Positions 60,881 to 64,000 of a stretch of 64,000 bases of DNA are shown here, one piece after another (positions within the stretch are counted from its first letter, which is position 1; the number at the start of each line of letters is the position of its first letter). Below the pieces are notes generated by a model. The model was not told the origin of the DNA and ran no database searches. It saw only the letters and a program-made list of their open reading frames with translations. The position numbers were made by a program, and so were the translations under genes. Source of the stretch: Mycolicibacterium fortuitum subsp. fortuitum (GTDB lineage: Bacteria; Actinomycetota; Actinomycetes; Mycobacteriales; Mycobacteriaceae); contig NZ_AP025518.1 of assembly GCF_022179545.1 (NCBI RefSeq), positions 3,348,001 through 3,412,000 on the forward strand. The letters are read 5' to 3'.

Positions 60881-62150
60881 GCCAGGGTGGGTGGCGCACG
60901 CCATCTGGTGGCAGATCTACCCGTTGGGTTTCGTCGGCGCGTTTCCCGCCGACCAGCCACCGTCGGCCGACGAACACCGGTTACGCCGGATCGTCGGCTG
61001 GCTGGATCACGCCGTGCAACTCGGCGCGTCAGGCCTCGCGCTCGGCCCGATCTTCGCGTCGCGAACCCACGGCTACGACACCACCGACCATTTCCGCATC
61101 GATCGCCGCCTCGGTGATGACGACGATTTCGACCATCTGGTGAGCGAAGCCCGGCGACGCGGTCTGCGCATCTTGCTCGACGGAGTCTTCAACCACGTGG
61201 GTACTGACTTCGCCCGGTACCGCGACGGGGATACCTCATGGTTTCATCAGCGGCCCAATGGTTTCGGCACCTTCGAAGGGCACGGCGAGCTGATCACGCT
61301 CAACCACGCCAACCCGGAGGTGGTGGCATATACGGCCGACGTGATGGCGCACTGGTTGCGCCGGGGCGCCGACGGCTGGCGACTCGACGCGGCGTACGCG
61401 GTGCCGGACCGGTTCTGGGCTCAGGTGTTGCCGTCGGTGCGTCAGGAATTCCCCGAAGCCTGGTTTGTCGGCGAGGTGATCCACGGCGATTATTCGGGGA
61501 CCGTCAGCGCCTCCACCTTCGACTCGGTCACCCAGTATGAGCTGTGGAAAGCCATCTGGAGCAGTCTGAACGACGGCAACTTCCACGAACTGGACTGGGC
61601 GCTGAAGCGGCACAACGAATTCCTCGAAACCTTCGTGCCGCTGACCTTCGTGGGCAATCACGACGTGACCCGGATCGCCAGTCAGTTGGAGAATTCCGCG
61701 CATCTCGAGCACGCGCTGGTGCTGTTGCTGACCACCGGGGGGACACCGAGCATCTACGCCGGGGACGAATCGGCCTACCGCGGGGTCAAGGAGGAACGCC
61801 GTGGCGGCGATGACGCAGTGCGGCCTGAATTCACCGATGCACCGGAGGATTCCGATTCCCTTCGGCTGCACCAGTATCTGATCGGTTTGCGCCGGCGCCA
61901 TCCTTGGCTGCATACCGCGAAGACCTTCCCTCTGCTGCTGACCAACACGCGGTACGTGTACCGGACCAGCGCCGGCTCAGAATCACTGATCGTCGCGCTC
62001 AACATCGACGACGCGCCACTGTCCCTGGCACCGGCGGACCTCGAGCTGGCATCGGGCCGGGTGATCGCGGGTTCGGGTGCGCCACCACAGGACGACATCA
62101 CCCATGCCGGGGTTCCGCCTCACGGCTGGCTGATCATCCAGCCGCACTGA
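60873..62150 (+). CDS. Alpha-amylase family (GH13) glycosidase
   Basis: 425 residues, cytoplasmic, no signal peptide. GH13 conserved regions: DGVFNHVG (region I), GADGWRLDAAYAV with nucleophile Asp172, GEVIHGDYSGT with acid/base Glu201 and FVGNHDVTRI with Asp264. It is short for an amylase; similar actinobacterial enzymes act on alpha-glucans or trehalose-related sugars. GTG 60873 lies in the end of the deaminase gene (8-bp overlap), so co-translation is likely although no metabolic link is evident. Confidence 0.9.
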   Translation: MPEPGWVAHAIWWQIYPLGFVGAFPADQPPSADEHRLRRIVGWLDHAVQLGASGLALGPIFASRTHGYDTTDHFRIDRRLGDDDDFDHLVSEARRRGLRILLDGVFNHVGTDFARYRDGDTSWFHQRPNGFGTFEGHGELITLNHANPEVVAYTADVMAHWLRRGADGWRLDAAYAVPDRFWAQVLPSVRQEFPEAWFVGEVIHGDYSGTVSASTFDSVTQYELWKAIWSSLNDGNFHELDWALKRHNEFLETFVPLTFVGNHDVTRIASQLENSAHLEHALVLLLTTGGTPSIYAGDESAYRGVKEERRGGDDAVRPEFTDAPEDSDSLRLHQYLIGLRRRHPWLHTAKTFPLLLTNTRYVYRTSAGSESLIVALNIDDAPLSLAPADLELASGRVIAGSGAPPQDDITHAGVPPHGWLIIQPH

Positions 62151-62580
62151 GCATTTCGAGAGTCCGCGGATCGCCGAGCCCGTCGTAGAACTTGTCGAGC
62201 ACGGCCTGGAAATCTGAGCGGTCAGCCGGATCGGCAACGGCGGCGAACAGCGTCATCGACGAGCGGACCTTGAGACAGTCCGGCCAGCCGAAGATCTGCT
62301 CGGCCGTCGGCCCGTCGATCTGCGCCACCAACCGGCTACATTCGCGCAGCCTCGTCCCCAGGATCGGGTGGGCCAGGTAACCGCGTGCCTCAGCGGCGGA
62401 GGCGATGCCGTAGTGATGGGCGGTCGAGCTGCGGCCCAGCCCGCGCAGCTGCGGGAAGATGAACCAGATCCAATGGCTGCGCTTGCGGCCGCTCCGCAGC
62501 TCGTCCAATACCTGCGCGTACACGCGATCTTGAGCCGTAGCGAACCGGCCGAGGTCAAACGGATCATCGTCGCCGACCAT
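62134..62580 (-). CDS. DUF1810 domain protein
   Basis: 148 residues from ATG 62580 (MVGDDDPFDLGRFATAQDRV). Family hallmarks: SHWIWFIFPQLRGLG, YGIASAAEARGYLAHPILGT RL (split), and FGWPDCLKVRSSMTLFAAVA. DUF1810 is a small, widespread, uncharacterised family (YcjX-unrelated; alpha-helical). Its 3' end overlaps the GH13 gene by 17 bp. Divergent from the cyclase gene across a 20-bp palindrome. Confidence 0.88.
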   Translation of the reverse strand: MVGDDDPFDLGRFATAQDRVYAQVLDELRSGRKRSHWIWFIFPQLRGLGRSSTAHHYGIASAAEARGYLAHPILGTRLRECSRLVAQIDGPTAEQIFGWPDCLKVRSSMTLFAAVADPADRSDFQAVLDKFYDGLGDPRTLEMLSAAG

Positions 62581-62587
62581 GCCGCCA

Positions 62588-62607
62588 ATATCGCACATGC
62601 GCGATAT
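62588..62607. promoter_or_regulatory. Palindromic operator-like site upstream of cyclase gene
   Basis: ATATCGC-ACATGC-GCGATAT: a perfect inverted repeat with 7-bp arms and a 6-bp spacer, between the divergent DUF1810 (62580) and cyclase (62619) starts. Likely a repressor or activator dyad; the regulator is not identifiable here. Confidence 0.5.
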
Positions 62608-62618
62608 GTTTGGTCCCG

Positions 62619-64000
62619 ATGACCCATCCTGAGAATGCCGGGCCTGAGCAGGCGGCTTCTGACCACCCCGAACATCCGTCAAAATCTCGTCGCCCCCGCG
62701 CGCTGTCCCGGGTCAGTATTCAGTCCAAACTGCTGGCGATGCTGCTGATCACCAGCGTGCTCTCGGCAGCTGTGGTCGGGGCGATCGGGTACCAGTCAGG
62801 CCGCAGTTCGCTACGCGACTCGGTCTTCGACCGGCTGACCGAGCTCAGGTCGGCGCAGGCGCGGCAGCTCGAGGCCGAATATCGCTATCTGCAGAACTCA
62901 TTGGTCGTGTATTCCCGCAGCACCACGGCGACCGAAGCGATGCTGGCGTTCAGCTCAGGGTTCGACCAGCTCGCCAAAGGCCAGGTCACGCCGGCACAGG
63001 ATCAGGCGGTGGCCGACTATTACCGAAAGCGGTTTTCCCGCACCACCGACACCGCGTCCGGCAACGAGATCAACGTCGCATCGCTGATACCGACCACAAA
63101 CGCGCAGATCTACCTCCAGTCCGCCTACACGGCGCCGTTCAGCGATCCTGACAAGGCGATCACGATCGACGACGCTCGCGACGGCAGCGAGTGGTCGACG
63201 GCAAACGCCCGGTTCAACGACTACTTCCGGACGATAGTCATCAGATTCGGATTTGAGGACGCGCTTCTTCTCGACACGCGGGGCAACGTGGTCTACAGCG
63301 CCTACAAAGGTCCTGACCTCGGCACCAATATCTTCACCGGCCCGTACAAGAGCACCAGACTCACCCAGGCCTACCAACAGGCCATGGAGTCCAACGCCCT
63401 GGACTATGTGGGTGTCACGGACTTCACCGACTATCTGCCCGCCGACGGCCCTACCGCGTGGATGGTTGCCCCGATCAATGCCGGAGGACGCGCGGCAGGG
63501 GTGCTCGCCATGCAGTTTCCGATCCGCGGGGTGAATCGGGTGATGACCGCGGGCGGAGACTGGGCCCGAGTCGGCATGGGCGAAACCGGCGAGTCGTACC
63601 TGGTCGGACCGGATGGGCTCATGCGCTCCAACTCCCGACTGTTCGTGCAGGACCCCAAACGCTTCGAAGAAGAGGTGATCGACGCGGGTACATCGCCGGA
63701 TATCGCCGAAAAGTCGATCCGGCAAGGTGGCACCACGATGGTTCAACCCGTCGCCAACGAGGCGTCACGGCAGGCGCAGCGGGGACAGTCGGGAACGCTC
63801 ATCGAAACCGACTACCTGGGCAACGAGGCCTTGATGTCCTATGCCCCGGTGCAGCTGGCAGGCCTGGATTGGGTGGTGGTGGCCAAGATCGACACATCAG
63901 AGGCCTTCTCCCCGGTGTCGGTCTTCACACGAACGCTGGTCTTGTCCACGGTCGGAATCATCCTCGTGGTGTGTGTCGCCGCGATTCTGCTCGCCCGCTT
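62619..64000 (+). CDS. Membrane adenylate/guanylate cyclase-like sensor, N-terminal part (runs off the window)
   Basis: Open to the window end: 460 residues from ATG 62619. A basic N-terminus (SKSRRPRALSRVSIQSKL) precedes a membrane helix (LLAMLLITSVLSAAVVGAIG), a long double-Cache-like extracytoplasmic domain (about 60-435; VVYSAYKGPDLGTNIFTGPY, VAPINAGGRAAGVLAMQFPI, ETGESYLVGPDGLMRSNSRL) and a second helix (TLVLSTVGIILVVCVAAILL). This layout matches mycobacterial Rv2435c-type receptor cyclases, which continue with HAMP and a class III cyclase domain; that part lies outside, so a histidine kinase or diguanylate cyclase cannot be excluded. A ligand-sensing role is inferred from the Cache domain. 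Confidence 0.8.
   Translation, partial: MTHPENAGPEQAASDHPEHPSKSRRPRALSRVSIQSKLLAMLLITSVLSAAVVGAIGYQSGRSSLRDSVFDRLTELRSAQARQLEAEYRYLQNSLVVYSRSTTATEAMLAFSSGFDQLAKGQVTPAQDQAVADYYRKRFSRTTDTASGNEINVASLIPTTNAQIYLQSAYTAPFSDPDKAITIDDARDGSEWSTANARFNDYFRTIVIRFGFEDALLLDTRGNVVYSAYKGPDLGTNIFTGPYKSTRLTQAYQQAMESNALDYVGVTDFTDYLPADGPTAWMVAPINAGGRAAGVLAMQFPIRGVNRVMTAGGDWARVGMGETGESYLVGPDGLMRSNSRLFVQDPKRFEEEVIDAGTSPDIAEKSIRQGGTTMVQPVANEASRQAQRGQSGTLIETDYLGNEALMSYAPVQLAGLDWVVVAKIDTSEAFSPVSVFTRTLVLSTVGIILVVCVAAILLAR

Noticed and set aside
1..64000. CRISPR arrays, tRNA/rRNA genes, insertion sequences or prophage
   Set aside because: No regularly spaced repeats, no cloverleaf-like or CCA-ended stretches, no transposase or integrase motifs and no composition breaks were seen. 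Short RNA genes could still be missed by eye.

Overview
The window is high-G+C actinobacterial DNA. Gene content points to a rapidly growing mycobacterium (Mycolicibacterium, close to M. smegmatis): an MmpS/MmpL pair, eis, an Mpt53-type thioredoxin-like protein next to a CcdA-like protein, an LdtMt1-type L,D-transpeptidase, a CYP125 paralogue, bfrA, a DUF7159-type protein, many GTG starts and promoter spacings that suggest leaderless mRNAs. I see no rRNA, tRNA, insertion sequence, prophage or CRISPR array; this is ordinary chromosomal backbone rich in accessory catabolic genes.

Layout. 1-8.5 kb: end of an mmpS, an mmpL, a convergent ArsR-SRPBCC regulator with two tandem palindromic operators, an NlpC/P60-like protein, yaaA, two membrane proteins and an amidase. 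8.6-12.7 kb: class I aldolase, alpha/beta hydrolase, an MBL-fold protein behind a MerR/SoxR-type promoter, and a FAD oxidoreductase. 12.6-18.3 kb (minus): cinA, then eis preceded by a small protein and a GH2 exo-glucosaminidase-like enzyme that may start with AUU. 18.4-30.3 kb: SDR and DapB-like genes divergent across a KstR-type box, HAD and VOC proteins, nitronate monooxygenase, a TetR-molybdopterin oxidoreductase pair, a CYP125 paralogue, XRE and GntR regulators and a fatty-acid/sterol hydroxylase. 30.3-38.5 kb: L,D-transpeptidase, DUF7159 protein, POT transporter, threonine dehydratase, thioesterase, the CcdA/Mpt53 pair and an F420-type LLM enzyme. 38.6-50.5 kb: secreted protein, second P450, BaeRF2 protein, cupredoxin, APC permease, GT4, dienelactone hydrolase, SDR, D-aminoacylase plus NTF2-like pair, VOC and carboxymuconolactone decarboxylase-like proteins. 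50.6-54.4 kb: DHA2 efflux pump, bacterioferritin and a divergent duplicated-barrel gene plus bfd with an IdeR-like iron box. 54.4-64 kb: enoyl-CoA hydratase, EthD-like protein, FUSC protein, thioesterase, TPR protein, deaminase, GH13 enzyme, DUF1810 protein and the start of a Cache-domain cyclase.

Two themes stand out. First, six intergenic copies (four perfect, two with one mismatch) of the KstR operator pattern TnnAACnnGTTnnA lie before genes whose products fit lipid or steroid breakdown (SDR, DapB-like, nitronate monooxygenase, CYP125, CMD-like, enoyl-CoA hydratase, thioesterase/TPR), suggesting a dispersed cholesterol-type regulon. Second, bacterioferritin and its ferredoxin Bfd flank a tandem-duplicated dimeric alpha/beta-barrel protein of unknown function behind a shared iron-box-like site: a compact iron store-and-release module with one undescribed part.
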